Below are positions 36,004 to 48,730 of a DNA stretch of 64,000 bases, piece after piece. Position 1 is the first letter of the stretch. Every line of letters begins with the position of its first letter. The notes beneath the pieces are model-generated. The model was not told where the DNA came from. It searched no databases and saw only the letters and a list, made by a program, of their open reading frames with translations. The translations under genes and the position numbers were made by a program. The stretch comes from Seriola aureovittata (Eukaryota > Chordata > Actinopteri > Carangiformes > Carangidae), in the NCBI RefSeq assembly GCF_021018895.1, contig NC_079369.1:11375694-11439693 (forward strand), written 5' to 3'.

Positions 36004-36872
36004 ATAAGAAAAGAAAGAATGAGCAGAAGGACATTGAAAATAAATAAAAAAAGAAAGAGGAGGAGATGAAAAAGAAACAGAAAGAGAGGTCAGAGCAGAA
36101 AAAAGAAGGAGAAAAATGAAACAAAAGAGGAGAAGTTAGAGAAGAAAGGCAAAGGAAGGGTGAAAAGGAAGAAAAGAGTGGTAAGTAAATGTAAGTGTTT
36201 GTTCAGCTAAGGCAGGACAACAGTAGCTCCCTCCAGTGTTGTGCATAAACACTCAACATGTTTTTGGCGAACAGTGAACTGAATGTATTTGCAACTAATG
36301 AACCTGCACGCACCTGAAGGTGTTGGTAATGCACCAAAAAGCTGTTTGCCAACCACTAAAAAACATCAGAAGATGAACTGTTATACGACAAAATCATAGC
36401 ACAGCTTTCAACTAGCGACTGTCATGTAACCAATGGGGCAGCATGTACCAACCAGTAATCTGCTTTATGTTTTTGAACTGCTGCATAATTTGGTTCATGC
36501 ATTTCCGTTGCTTCTACAGTACACCTTTACTGCACCTCTTTTTTCACTTTCTGCATAATAAACAAATGTACATAGAGCTGAATTACATTTGTAAACCAAT
36601 CTGTTTTGAGTTGTCTTGCTTTATGACACACTCTTTTAGTGGTAACACAAATACACTCATAAATGTTTCTAGGTTTTTAAAAGGTCGCATATTTTACATT
36701 TTTACTGTGTTTTATTTGAAGTTTTGATATCCATAAGAAGATATATTTGTGTTTTTAAGTACCAAAATATAATCTCAATGTAGTTTTACATCTCTCTAGC
36801 TCTGAGCATCTCTTCTGCTGTTTTCTGAGTGATCAGATATAAATATAGTAATATATAAATACAATAATATAT
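36004..36872. other. Purine-rich tail, then AT-rich non-coding DNA
   Basis: To about 36180 the plus strand stays strongly purine-rich (AAAGAAAGAGGAGGAG-type) and may extend the coiled-coil relic in several broken frames. After that I see nothing supported. Confidence 0.4.
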
Positions 36873-37063
36873 GAGTCCGAGTGGGCCAGGCTTGGGGCAT
36901 GGCTGAGGGTGGTGACTGCTTTGGTGTGACATCACAAAGTTACAGAAGTCCTGACGGCTCGTTTTAAGTCACAGTTTCTCAGCATTTCTCCATGGACTGA
37001 GCTCTTTGCTACTTTCACAGTATTATAAAGAACTTAGACCTGCTTTATAATCAGAACCTTTAA
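36873..37063 (-). mobile_element. TTAA-type non-autonomous DNA transposon fragment, copy B
   Basis: Read on the minus strand it begins TTAAAGGTTCTGATTATAA and continues with AAGCAGGTCTAAG, ATACTGTGAAAGTAGCAAAG, AAAACGAGCCGTCAGGA and CTTTGTGATGTCAC. All of these align with copy A at 1741-1965, with scattered differences. Only one terminus is recognisable. Confidence 0.65.
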
Positions 37064-37257
37064 AAGTAATCTATGTCTGTGATTCTATAGTAATATTATG
37101 GCAATATGTGGGAGCTGGGGATGAATGGGTAGGAGGAGGTCCTACTGAAAGCAAATAGCTCAGAGCAACTTCCATTCAAAAAATGGAACTAGTTCATTTT
37201 AATCTGTGTGAACTGAATTTTGAGCCAGCTCTTATGAACCGTGAACTTGCAAAACAC

Positions 37258-37410
37258 TGGGTCCCTCCTCCTCCATCTTGCTTCCCCCACACTCACCCTA
37301 TCCTTCTATCTACCCTCCCCAAATTACCCCTCTACCACCTTCACCCTCTCCACCCTCCCTCACTTACCCCTATACCTTTCCCCTATCTCCCTCACCCTTC
37401 CCCTTACCAT
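37258..37410 (+). repeat. Pyrimidine-rich (CCCTCACC-like) low-complexity tract
   Basis: Mostly C and T on the plus strand, with irregular ACCCT, TCCCC and CACCCT units. It yields Pro/Leu/Ser-rich open frames that I do not regard as genes. Confidence 0.75.
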
Positions 37411-40400
37411 GCATATTAGGCTAATTGCAAACTCTAAATTGCCACTAAATAAATAAAAAAAGTACTTCATTAAAAATTCTAATAAACAAGTTAAATCGTA
37501 TTTCTGCATGTGTCAGTCTCTCTGAATGAAGACAGACTGTAGAACTACCTGCACTGCAGTTTGTGTGGCATGTGACATTGAATAGTCTGCTATGAACAAG
37601 AGTGGCATGAGTGGCAGGTTTTCATATTAACAATGTATCTTTGTTTTAAAACCATACCATTAGCAACTAGAATCACATATTGGTTGCAGATCGTCCATGT
37701 GCTCTGATATTTAGCATCTTTTAAGCAAAGAGGATGCAATAGGTTGTGAATAACAGTGATATAGTGATTGTTAAGAGAGGCAGTGTCCTGGCCCCACACA
37801 CCGAACACACACACACACACAGAAAAACTCAATCCACCAGCCATAACACAGAGACAGAGTGGCATCAACCTCTATTATCTAGTCCCTATGCTGCTAACAC
37901 AAAAGGCTCCCTGGAACAAAAATCCAATCAGTCCTCTCTAGGAGGATTTGCTCCACAGCAGTGCTCAGCAACACTGGTGGCTCTGCTGGTGACAAAGAAA
38001 TAATCTCAGAGCCCACAGCCTGCTCACAGCCTGTTTACTGCCGTCGTCACATCGCCCTTTTAGAAAGAGGACAGAGTCTACGCTTCTTCTGTTGTCATTT
38101 ACTGTCCTCTGAGTTTAGCGCTCTCTCTCCCTTTCTGCATGCAGAAACATGAAACACATGGTTGACTGTGTGTACAGTGCGTGAAATTACCGAATTTGTG
38201 ACACAGGGAATATTTACTCTAAGCATTAGTAATATGGGCAGGACAAAAAAAAAAGAACCTTCAGGCATATAGGCGAGAGACAGGTTTTAAATAATTGTTT
38301 GATGACAAATATTTTCAAAATATTTTCAATATTGCATTGTTCCTTACCACCCTCTACCCCCAACCCCCCCTTCAGGCTCCTATCTCTCACAGTCCTCCAT
38401 TCTTTGTCTGGTAAATTATCACACTCGTTCTCCATTCATTAGCATGCTGCTGCTTATTTAGCTACGCTGCTGAGAACCCTTCAACAAAATCAACTGGAAA
38501 ATACTCAATATGAGGCGGCCAGCGCACCCCTCTCCGTTGCTCCCTTCCATCCTTCATCTCCTTCTTTGTTTGTTTTATGTGTTTTTTTAACCACATCAAA
38601 ATGGAAGCATAGTCCCTCATAATGAAGAGGAGCGAGATAAAATATGCAAATTCATAGAGAAAGGATATAATTAGGGCAATAATAGGAAGTGTTGTTTTCA
38701 CAGCTGCTCATTTACACAGAAGCCTGATAGTATTTTTTTTTTATAAATAATGTTCTTCTCTGTTTTTTCACTGTCCTCTGCATTCCCTCCCTCCCTCTCT
38801 TAAGGTGTTCCACTAAAAACAAATCTCTGCAGACCTACAGCGTGAAAGCCAGTCAACCTTGCAGTCCCTGAGCCACCCAGAAATTTCTATCAGCTCAGGT
38901 ATGTACCACAGGCCTAGATAGGGAGCAGGAGGTTGCATTCAGGTTGTATCAGAGCTGTCTTTCCACCTTCCATGGGTTAACCCAGGCTGTATAGAAACAC
39001 AGTCTCCTGGCCTGCAGTCTGCAAAAGGGACTTTTCTCAGTGTGGAGACTACAAGCCTGAAAGAATGCGCAAGAATAGCGTACACTTGCTTGAAGTATTA
39101 AAGACAGCATGAGAGCTCCAAAGGCAATGCCTTCTTCTCTGTTTGCTGTACATACTGTAGACATATTGCTGCCACTGGCTATTTTCTTTGCAGCAGACTC
39201 CTGCTGCAGTGTTACCAATTGGAAAAGAAAATGAAATTTAAACACTTTTCCATATTTTAAAGGAGAGATAAGGTCATCATTAGCATTTCAGAGAAATTCA
39301 GTAAGCATGGCTAAAAGGTGCATAAGACACAAAAACTTTGTTGGCTAGATCTTTGTTCTTTAACTCTAAGATGTGTGGTTATAAAAAGATGTGAGTAAAT
39401 GAGTGAGGAAATGAGAGCTTAATGAATGAATGCAGGTTTCTTATGTTCCAACTTAACTCAAAGGGGGACTGGTCCGGCAGATAAAGATCGACTGATTAAA
39501 GTCTGCACAGCTGAACAAAAAGGAAATTGGTACACACAAGGGGGTTAACTTTCATTTCTCTGCAAGAATAAAAAAAAAAAGAGAAAAAGAAAGATTAATG
39601 TTCTGACAGAAAATGTGTTTTCTTCAAAGTAAAATAGAAATGGTACCAGCACAAAGAGTTTAAACAATCGCCCTGTGTTTCATGAAGCAAGCGTTTCATA
39701 GGATTTAAAGGCAGGAGGGAAACTCTTACTATACCAATACCACAACAGCACTCCATGAGTGCAATCTGCAAAAGGGCCAAGAGAAATACATCATATTCAA
39801 AACAACAGCATCACCACAACAAAGACATAAATACATGATATATCACTATATTGTTTGGATGACTGCCCAGACACTTTCATCTGAAGAAATGGAAGCTATT
39901 AAATGTCTGAGAGAAAGCCAGGCTGGTGCATTGTGTAAATTAGAGAAAACTCTGTTGACCCCACGTTCACACTGCAGACAATTTAGTTAGAAGTAATCCT
40001 CGAGTTATTCTGCTGTTTTCTGACATGTTATGTAAATGTTGAGACACTACATGCTGGTATTTTGTAGGAGAGAAAGCAATGGCTCATAGGAGTCGAAAAC
40101 TTTCTCCCCGATTCTCCCCGATCATAAAAAATGAGAACTAAAAATTGTACTTTCTTTTAGCTTTACAAGCAATAAAGGTTTTACTTCAGTTACAGTTTCC
40201 TTCCCCACAAAGTTTACTTTTTGTTTTTATTTCAGTTTATGAGGGCCTGTGCTTGGCTTGTTTTAGTTGACCATAACAAGTTTGCTAGGCAGACAACAAG
40301 GTTGTTGCCCATGACTGAGTTTATTTTATTTTGCAATAACTGGCGAACAACAGCCGAACCAATTTCTACAGCTCCTTATTTTCCTAATGGCGTGTTTGTT

Positions 40401-42680
40401 TTATTAACTGCTGCTCCTCCTGGCAAGTGGAATTTAAGCAAATGTAAGTGCAATCCTGCAAAGCTCATTTTCAAGTCTATTGTATGGGTTAAAATGTGAA
40501 ATACAGTAGGTTTGAAATTTCACAGTTTTATTCATTAGTCTATTTAAAGAATATAAAGTCATTTCAACTCTAAATAATGGCTGATTACCTGGATTTGTAG
40601 GACACACTGTAGCTGGTAAACACATTTGCTGCATGGTGAGGGATTCTAGCTTCTGTACCTTCCTTCAAATTAATTACATTTATTTCATCACTCACTGCTA
40701 GAATCAGTTACTGTGATGTGTCAGTAAAACTACCAGCAAAAAACTTGCAAATTCAGTTTTGTAGGCTATGGTATCTGATATACACTGGTAGCAAAGAATG
40801 GTGATTTGGGAAGCTATTTATGATCGTGCAATGTAGCTGTGTCTGGACTGTTTGTGCATCTGTACTTCTGCAAAAAAGATCATGACCCTTTTTACAAAAA
40901 TATAATTATAAATTGAAACTTGTTGATGTGAGTTGATGTTGCTCCTGCTTTGATGTCTGTGATTTTGTTTAGAAAATATGCCCTGACCTGGTTGTTTCCA
41001 TGGAAACAATAAGAGTAAAATAATTACAGTTTTCATCATGTAGGGACCATCGCCCCATACCTCATAATTTTGTCCATGCTGTTCATAATCTCATGCCTTT
41101 ATTATGTTAAATTTACTTACTTCAATTTCCACAAAATCACAATAAGTGTAGAATGAAAGATTCAGACACGGCTTTTGAATATGAGCAGCTGGCTGTGCAA
41201 AAACCTAACCTCTGACCTCAGAGATATGTACAGTGATTTTGTCTGGAGAGAGCAAAGCAGGAAAGACATAGAATAACTGTAGAAAGAGATTCTCTAATGA
41301 ATAACATTTCTATTCTGCTCTGACAGAAACAGCAGGGAAATGGAGATACAAAGAGAGAAGTGATAGAGTGAAAAAGAAGAAAGTGAGAGGAGAGATCTGA
41401 GAACTGCCTATTATCTCCACGCTGCTTCATTGCTTCAGACGCACACACATACACACATGCTGCACACGTCTGTGCACAAACCTAAAAGCGTGTGCAAAAG
41501 TACACACACACTGACACACAACCATCCTCTCAAATCTGCCCAGATCTCATGAATATGATTGACCTTTTTTCCACTGTAATGCTGAGAGCGCATAAAGGGG
41601 AAAGGAGAAACTAAACAGAGGCAAGCAGAGTTAATTTAGAACAACACATTATTGGGTGCTGACTGCAGATATGGAAAAGGACAACCTAATCGATAAGCCA
41701 AAAGAATGACAATGGCCTCTCAAATCAATGTCTGCACCCCATTTTCTCACTGTGAAAAGACAAAGCCTTCAATGTAGGTGTTTTTTGTTGTTCTGTTTTG
41801 TGCTTTTTGCACCTGTGTGTGTGTGCGCGTGCATGTGTTTGTGCTCGTGTGCATGTGTGTGTACCTGGCTGCTGCTGTGGTGGAACAGTTGCCAGGACTA
41901 ATCATTATTTAGTTGTGGCGGGGCTGGAAAGGTCAGCAGTCTGAAATGTCAGGCTGTGTTCAACAGGAGCCAGATGCAGCCGTGCACTGCTCAAGTGTCC
42001 AATTAAAGAGGGCCGAGTGAGGTTTGAGTGGGTCTGTGTGTGGGAGTGGGTGTGCATGTGTGTGAAATAAGAAAGGGAGAGAATAAAGACGTACTGTGTT
42101 TTTTGTCTGTTTTTCTCCGATGTGTATATACATATACATCAGATCTGTAAAGTACGTGCATGTGTGTGAATACATGTGTAAGGGTGAATCATTCTTCAGA
42201 GCAGCTAATGAATGTCATTAGAAACAGAGACCAACAGAGCAGCGGGGGCAGAATCCTCATCAAATCTCTCTCTCTCTCTCTGACACGCAGCACGTTATGA
42301 AGCCACTTGAGCCTATTAGTTTGTTCACACCCATTGATTCCCCCTGCTGTCCATGCTATGAAGACGAAACGAAGGAGGGGATAATGCAACAGAAAAGGGC
42401 AGGAGAAACAAGAGGACAAAGGCAATGTGATAAAATAAGATCACTAATAAATAACAGCAGATAACGGGTGTTGCTCAAATGAGTAGAGGAAGAAGTGCCA
42501 ACAGCAGAGAGGGAGGCAGTTGGGAGGGTGACAAGGAGAAAGGGAGCGAAGGAGCGGAAACTCCTTTAATCTGCAGAGAGAAGGAGAGGGTGTCCTGCCT
42601 GTGTTTCCCTATCAAAGTCATTCATCTGAAAGCCTCACCTGCTCTTCATACAGCCATCATAATAACCTTCACCATGTTCA

Positions 42681-42699
42681 GTGTGTGTGTGTGTGTGTG
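42681..42699. repeat. Short (GT)n microsatellite
   Basis: Nineteen bases of perfect GT. Confidence 0.9.
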
Positions 42700-44440
42700 C
42701 ATGTCCACTCACCTACTGTGAATAGTAATAAGCAGCAGGGCAGAATAAAATATGTCTGCCAACTTAAGAATATAATAGACTTCCCTTCAAGGCCACACGT
42801 AACAACAGCCTGAATAATGACCTGCAATAATTTACACAGCACACTGAGCTCTATACTGGTCAAAGGAAGAAACCCTTCACTGAGAAATAATGGAAAGCTA
42901 TTTCAGTCTATCTATGGCCTCCATGGGTGCAAACTATAAGCTAGTTGTATAGCGTCCACGACTGTAAGCTTATCCAAAGAGACAGATGCAATGTCATAAA
43001 AAACTTCAGGTTTCAGCTATTCTAAGATTAATTCAATGGGATGTCTGTGACTGTTAACAGGACATCTCAAAGTAAAACTTTGTAGCAATAGATCAGACTT
43101 TCCTCTGTAGTTGTGCTATTTTACTTCTCTTATGAGACCATGGAGTGCTACAGTTTGATGCTGCATATTGGCTAACCAACAAAAAAGAGTGGACAAAATA
43201 AAATAACCTTGGAGGGTGCAGTGGCTTTGCACAATACCCAGTTCTCTTAATTTTTTCTCATTTTGTTGTGTGAGATTTCAATTTTCGTTTTTATTTTCTC
43301 CCAGATTAAACTTAAAATGAGGCACTACACAGACCTCTAAAGAGGCAGCTGCTTTAACAAAAGCAACAGAGTTTTTGTGACTGTCCTCTGTGTGCCTGAT
43401 TCCAAAACTCAGTCTGACTATTTGTTGCCTCAAATCTATTCAGAACTTGAGTTTGGTGGATAGTTTGTAAGAAATTTACCAGCATTTCTTGTGCAACTTC
43501 AAGTATGAGGGACAAAGAGCTGTAATAGCACAGCCAGTAATGTTTTCACCCAGAGTGTATGAAGTGTTGACTTGTGAATGAAAGAGTACTGTCAGTCATT
43601 CATATCAACTTGAAGTTCTAAGTCCTATTGAGCCATACCCAACCACAATAAAGTGAAAATAAATTGACAAAGTTTGGCAACAAATCTATAGAAAGTTCAG
43701 GACTCCTTTAAGAAGATGAGAGGACACATTCATACAGTACTAGTTACCTAGTAACCTACCCTACTGGTGAACCTCCATTTTACTTTGATATATCACATCT
43801 CTAGATCAAGAGCGCAGAAACTGTAAGCAAACGCTCTGGTGTCACATTAGTTGAATCAGTTGTTTGATACACACAGAATTTTATGAAAATAAAATCCTTC
43901 TTCCTTTTCCCCCCTCACTTGGCTGTAGAACGTGTTTGTATATAATCTTCCTCACATCCTCTCCCTTCTTCACCTTTTTTTTTCTCTCTCTGGTTGCCCT
44001 CTGTCAAACTGTGAAGGCCAGGGGCGAGTCTTTGCCTCTGCCTAGGGCCTGAGGAACAGCTGCAATGTAAACCTGCTAAATTAACCCCGGTCTCCATGAG
44101 CCTCACATATGCATTATTCTAATCAAAGCATATTAGATCATCCAGATACTTTAGACATATGGGTCTCTGTATCCTCCTCGCCGTCCCCATCTGTTTCTCC
44201 TCCCCAGTTTTTCGAATTTCTCCTTGCTCTTCATCTCAGTGGATCCCTCGTTCTCACAGCTGCCTCTCTAAGACACTGGAATAAATTTCTAACAGTGCAA
44301 CTACTTTCTGACACATTTTCACATCAAGTCAAACTTTGAGCACCATATGCGTTTCCAACTACTACATGTTATGAGTTTGAGGTGCATACTGAATACAATT
44401 CAAAGTACTCTGCACAATATTTTACCTTCCATATGCATAT

Positions 44441-44472
44441 GTGTGTGTGTATGTATATATATATATATGTAC
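44441..44472. repeat. (GT)n-(AT)n compound microsatellite
   Basis: GTGTGTGTGT, then ATGTATATATATATATATGT. Confidence 0.9.
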
Positions 44473-45236
44473 ATACTGCACAGAGTCAGTCACATGAACA
44501 TACACACAGCACAGGTGACAACACACAGACTGTGAACACGTGTCGCACAAAGGCTCACACTTGTTAATAAGACATTGCTATAATAAGACAACAAACATAT
44601 TGAATGGTTCTGATGACTGACAACCATGAATAAAAATACCAACTAAAGTTAATAATAAAGGTAAATATAGTGCAAAATAACAACAAGTAGCATGAGTCAC
44701 ACTCACACAAATGTTAGAAACACTGGTGTTTTTGTTTTTTATAAAAGCATTGTGACAGTGCTTGCCCTTATGACTTCCTATGACCACAACTGAATTCATG
44801 AACTCCCTGTTATCCTGTTTTGTTTTTTTTTTTACATTTAACACATCACACCATAACACATCATCATTTAACACATACTCCAGCAACCATCAAATCCGCA
44901 ATAGTTCTATTTTCCACTGTACAAGCACCATTTTATCTTTGCTTGCCCCACTACCCAACTGTGCAGTTATGTGTTTGTGTAGGAAATCAGGATCCAGAAA
45001 ACAGCATGTAAAACGTTCAGCATTTAGGATTGGGTTAGAGGAAAATACTTGGGTGCCATACTAACAAGTTTCTGTCCAATCAATATCAAGCGAAATTAGA
45101 AAACATGGAAAGTACACTGATACTGAGCCTCCAATGGAAGCATCACAGCACAGTTTTATGTGAGTGGCGGTGGAGGGGTGTTAAAGTAGAGAGGTGGACT
45201 GTGGGTGGGTCAAGTCATAAGATCTCAGGGACTTAC

Positions 45237-45276
45237 CAGAGTTGGTGATGGTTAACAGGTCTAGATGCCGTTGTTG
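45237..45276 (-). CDS. AGBL4: AGBL4 (CCP6) internal coding exon, 40 nt
   Basis: On the minus strand, a pyrimidine-rich tract ending TTTTTCTTCCAG precedes 40 nt that translate to QQRHLDLLTITNS plus one base, followed by the donor GTAAGT (45236-45231). The peptide matches QQRKLDLLTITS of vertebrate AGBL4, which lies between the N-terminal domain and the M14 carboxypeptidase domain (about residue 187-199 in human). AGBL4 is a cytosolic zinc carboxypeptidase that shortens polyglutamate side chains on tubulin and other proteins. The catalytic HxxE and other zinc-binding motifs are not in the window. Entry phase is 0 and exit phase 1, so skipping the exon would shift the frame. With only 13 residues the assignment rests on the motif, the strong splice sites and the expected neighbour BEND5. 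Confidence 0.85.
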
Positions 45277-45701
45277 CTGGAAGAAAAAGAGAGAAGAAAT
45301 GTCATAAAATGATCATTAATGGTCAATTCTCAATATCACTCTAATTATCGTACACCCTTAAGTCTATTAATCTATCTCACATATCACGTATTGGTTTATT
45401 TTGGTCATTAGACATTATTTATAGAAGTTTAGTTTTGAGTCATTTTAAAATGTACTGTGGGTTTTTCTGTGCTGCAACTGCACTGTATGACTACTGACAG
45501 ACAGCTGTAACCACAATGATAACAACTTACAGTTTTATTCATTCATTTATTTATTTGTTTTTTGAAATTGCAATTTTTTGCAACTTTATATTGTTTATAT
45601 AGTTTGATATGTCTTCCAAATAACTTGACAATGCTGTACTTCTGTTAAGGTTAAATCTTGAGCTAGTTCAACAACCAATTTTCAAGCAGTTTCCCCAATA
45701 C

Positions 45702-45742
45702 ACTCTCTCGCTCTCTCTCGCTCTGTGTGTGTGTGTGTGTGT
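45702..45742. repeat. CTCTCTCG / (GT)n microsatellite
   Basis: CTCTCG units are followed by about 19 bases of GT on the plus strand. Confidence 0.9.
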
Positions 45743-45886
45743 CCTCGTGGGTTTTGATGGAGTGTGTTTGAAAGAGTGTGCAATTTTACACTTGATGTCT
45801 CCAGCAGCTGAGAGGGAGTCTAGAGGAGGTGCTAGCTGGCTACCCCTCTCTTTAACCTGCTGCCTTTTTACACACATGCCCTTACA

Positions 45887-45941
<55 letters not shown>
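45887..45941. repeat. (CA)n microsatellite
   Basis: About 55 bp of perfect CA on the plus strand, UG in the AGBL4 transcript, roughly 0.6 kb upstream of the AGBL4 exon. Confidence 0.97.
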
Positions 45942-45944
<3 letters not shown>

Positions 45945-46056
45945 ACTGTTGAGCACTGCAGTAATCAACACCCCAGCCCTCCTCATCTATCAGTCCCTCA
46001 GGAGAGAAGATCTTCACATCCTTGGGAAGGGTCTGAGTGTGTGTGTGAGTGTGAGA

Positions 46057-46176
<120 letters not shown>

Positions 46177-46753
46177 GGCTAGGTCAGAGTCGAAGCCAGC
46201 GTTTAGGACCAGACTTCATTAATATTCAAGCACCATACTAACCAGTCGCTGAGAGGGATAAGCAAAGTGACTCTCAACATACTTGGAGTCCTTCTCTACC
46301 CACCTACAGTGTTGCTTGAAGTGGAACTCTCCGATAGGCTACTAAACACTTATTTTAGTATTTAACACATGCTCTTACTCAGAGTGACTTATGATACACA
46401 ACATAAGTGGAAAGGGGTCCATTAGGTGCAGAGATGGAATAACTCTAGCCACAAGTTCACCACCATTATAGTGTTGGTAAACCTGAGTAAGAGAAAAGAA
46501 TGTAACGTTAAGTGTCACAGTACTTTGATAATTATTATGTCATTCAAAAACAATCTTGTGTGACACAAGTGTTTAAGAAGAAGCTAAAGATAAGAAAGAG
46601 AATGTCATATTAGGTCATATAAAGCTGTGGCTTATACACTTATAGAGTATAAGAGAGTTGTGGTTAGACCTTAAGATACTCTAACATTTAACCCCCAGTG
46701 TGGGTAATATAATAATAATGTTTTATCTATGAAGCAACTGAGGCCATTTTTTT

Positions 46754-46777
46754 AATATATATATATATATATATATA
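46754..46777. repeat. (AT)n microsatellite
   Basis: About 24 bp of AT. Confidence 0.92.
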
Positions 46778-47385
46778 CACAATATAATTTTGTATTTGTA
46801 TTGTTGTTTTGTTTTGTTTTTAAATGTATTTAGGAATTTAGGCATTACAAGAAACATTGTTTGTTTTCCTGAGCAAAACACTGCTGGTAAAATATCTGCC
46901 AGTTCAAAATGCTTTTGTGGAGCAAATTATTGAGAGTTAATGAGAAATATGTGGGATTGGTGCAAATTCTCAATGTGGAGAGGGTGTCATGAGGGGCTTT
47001 ATGGAGAGAAGAGAGAAGAGAAGATGCTTGTGTTTAGAGTGAAGAGAGGTCATCCCAGCACAGGGAATCCAGAAAAAGAAAAGTCATCTTAGAAGAAAGA
47101 TGCTCCACAAACATTCAACAATTTGTGAGGTTGGAGCCAAAGGGGTTTTTTAAGATGATTTATTTACTTATTTAGCTTTGAGTAAATTTCGATTTTTGTT
47201 TTTTTACTACACTGACGTGATGTTCCTATTTACAAGCACTGTACAGACTCTAGGTTACCTAAGTATATATGCCTGTAGTGCATTGTGTGTGTGCTGGTAT
47301 GGATGCTGGAGTGGGTGACCATGTAAGCAGTAGAGGTCACTGTGACAACATGAGACACAAACAAGCTGCGATTATACACTCCACC

Positions 47386-47389
<4 letters not shown>

Positions 47390-47472
<83 letters not shown>

Positions 47473-47569
47473 CACACACACACACACCACACACACACAC
47501 CACACACACACACACACACACTCACTCACTCACTCACACACACTCCACCCCCCTCACACACACACACAA
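47390..47569. repeat. Compound (CA)n array with CACT and CCACAC variants
   Basis: About 80 bp of perfect CA, then interrupted units (CAACACA, CACCACA), a CTCACTCACTCACTCA block and a final CA stretch. Confidence 0.96.
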
Positions 47570-47900
47570 TCAAACTGTTTGTACCACCTGTGGACAATGC
47601 TGACTCTCTACAGTCAGTCAGATATAGAGCCACGGCAGGAATCACTAACAACAGAGAAACATTTACACCTCTAGTTCTTCTCACTGTCGTTGAACGGTGG
47701 ATGAGGCCTGGAGAACAGCTAGACCTTGACCACACCCTTTACTACACCAGAAAATACATCACATTTGTTTGTGCATTTAAAAACACGTCATTGAGATTTC
47801 TTTGGCAAATCCTATTACATCTGTACAGCAGTAACTAACTTGAAAAAAAAAAAACCTAAATACACATTCTTTTTCAATTTGGTATTCACATATATTTATT

Positions 47901-47980
47901 ATTATTCATTCAATGTCATTATGTGGTTTAAATGTCTAATAGGAGACATTTAAACCACATAATGACATTGAATGAATAAT
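47901..47980. repeat. Perfect inverted repeat, 37-bp arms, 6-nt loop
   Basis: The arms at 47901-47937 and 47944-47980 are exact reverse complements (left arm begins ATTATTCATTCAATGTCATT; loop AATAGG). The flanks are AT-rich and show no transposon ends. Confidence 0.94.
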
Positions 47981-48702
47981 GAATAATAAGTTAAAAAAAA
48001 GAGATTAATATGAATCTCTTTTTTACAGATTTGTTCGTTTTCAATGTTTCTACCTTTTGCAATGTTTGTTTCTGTAGTGAAATGGACATGCAAAAAGGAT
48101 ATTGTCTGCTACACAGATACGTAAATACTCAACAAAATAACAGTAACTAATAAATATAAATGCAAATCTGTTGTCCAAACTTTCCTACAGTGGTAGTCTG
48201 TATTGCAGTAGTAGACAGGTTGATTAGATTAGATTGTGTAGGACTGTGGAGCACCCTCTGTTGGGTCTCCACATAACTGCAAGTGAAACTATGGTAGGCT
48301 GAATACTATGATTCTATGAATAAATGATTCCTCATTTAAGATTATGGTATGAATATGAACGACTGCAGATGTATGGGATCAGGAAAATACATTTATATGC
48401 ACATAACATACCGAGGACCAGGTAACTTCTGAACCTGATGGCATTTTAAAATCTATTCTAAAAATCCTCACACGTCATTCTTCTATATGCACACGAACAC
48501 TCACTCAATCTGTAACCAGCAGATGAAAAGTGTAAGTGCTGTTCAGTCTGCCAGTACTTATACACAGATAATGAATCTGTAGTAGAGAATTACAACACAC
48601 TACCACTGCTCTCTCTTCCTGCTGCTTTTGTTAGTCCTTAACATGGATAAGGTGCTTAGTGTTCTTTAGGAGGGAGAGCGAGACAGACAGACACACAAAG
48701 AG

Positions 48703-48730
48703 AGGGGTGGGGGGGGGTGGGGGGGTGGGA
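48703..48730 (+). repeat. G-run cluster with G-quadruplex potential
   Basis: Four G runs of three or more separated by single T residues (GGGGT, G9-T, G7-T, GGG). This fits the classical quadruplex pattern on the plus strand. Confidence 0.85.

Larger units (their letters stand above)
37064..45236. other. Non-coding stretch, likely AGBL4 intron
   Basis: No exon is supported between the TTAA element and the AGBL4 exon. Contents include a C-rich pyrimidine tract at about 37258-37410, small CA/GT/TA microsatellites, and AT-rich unique DNA with a candidate conserved element near 38600-38720. Confidence 0.5.

Noticed and set aside
40221..40499. 92-residue plus-strand open frame
   Set aside because: No family resemblance, and the surroundings are AT-rich intron without splice or promoter signals.
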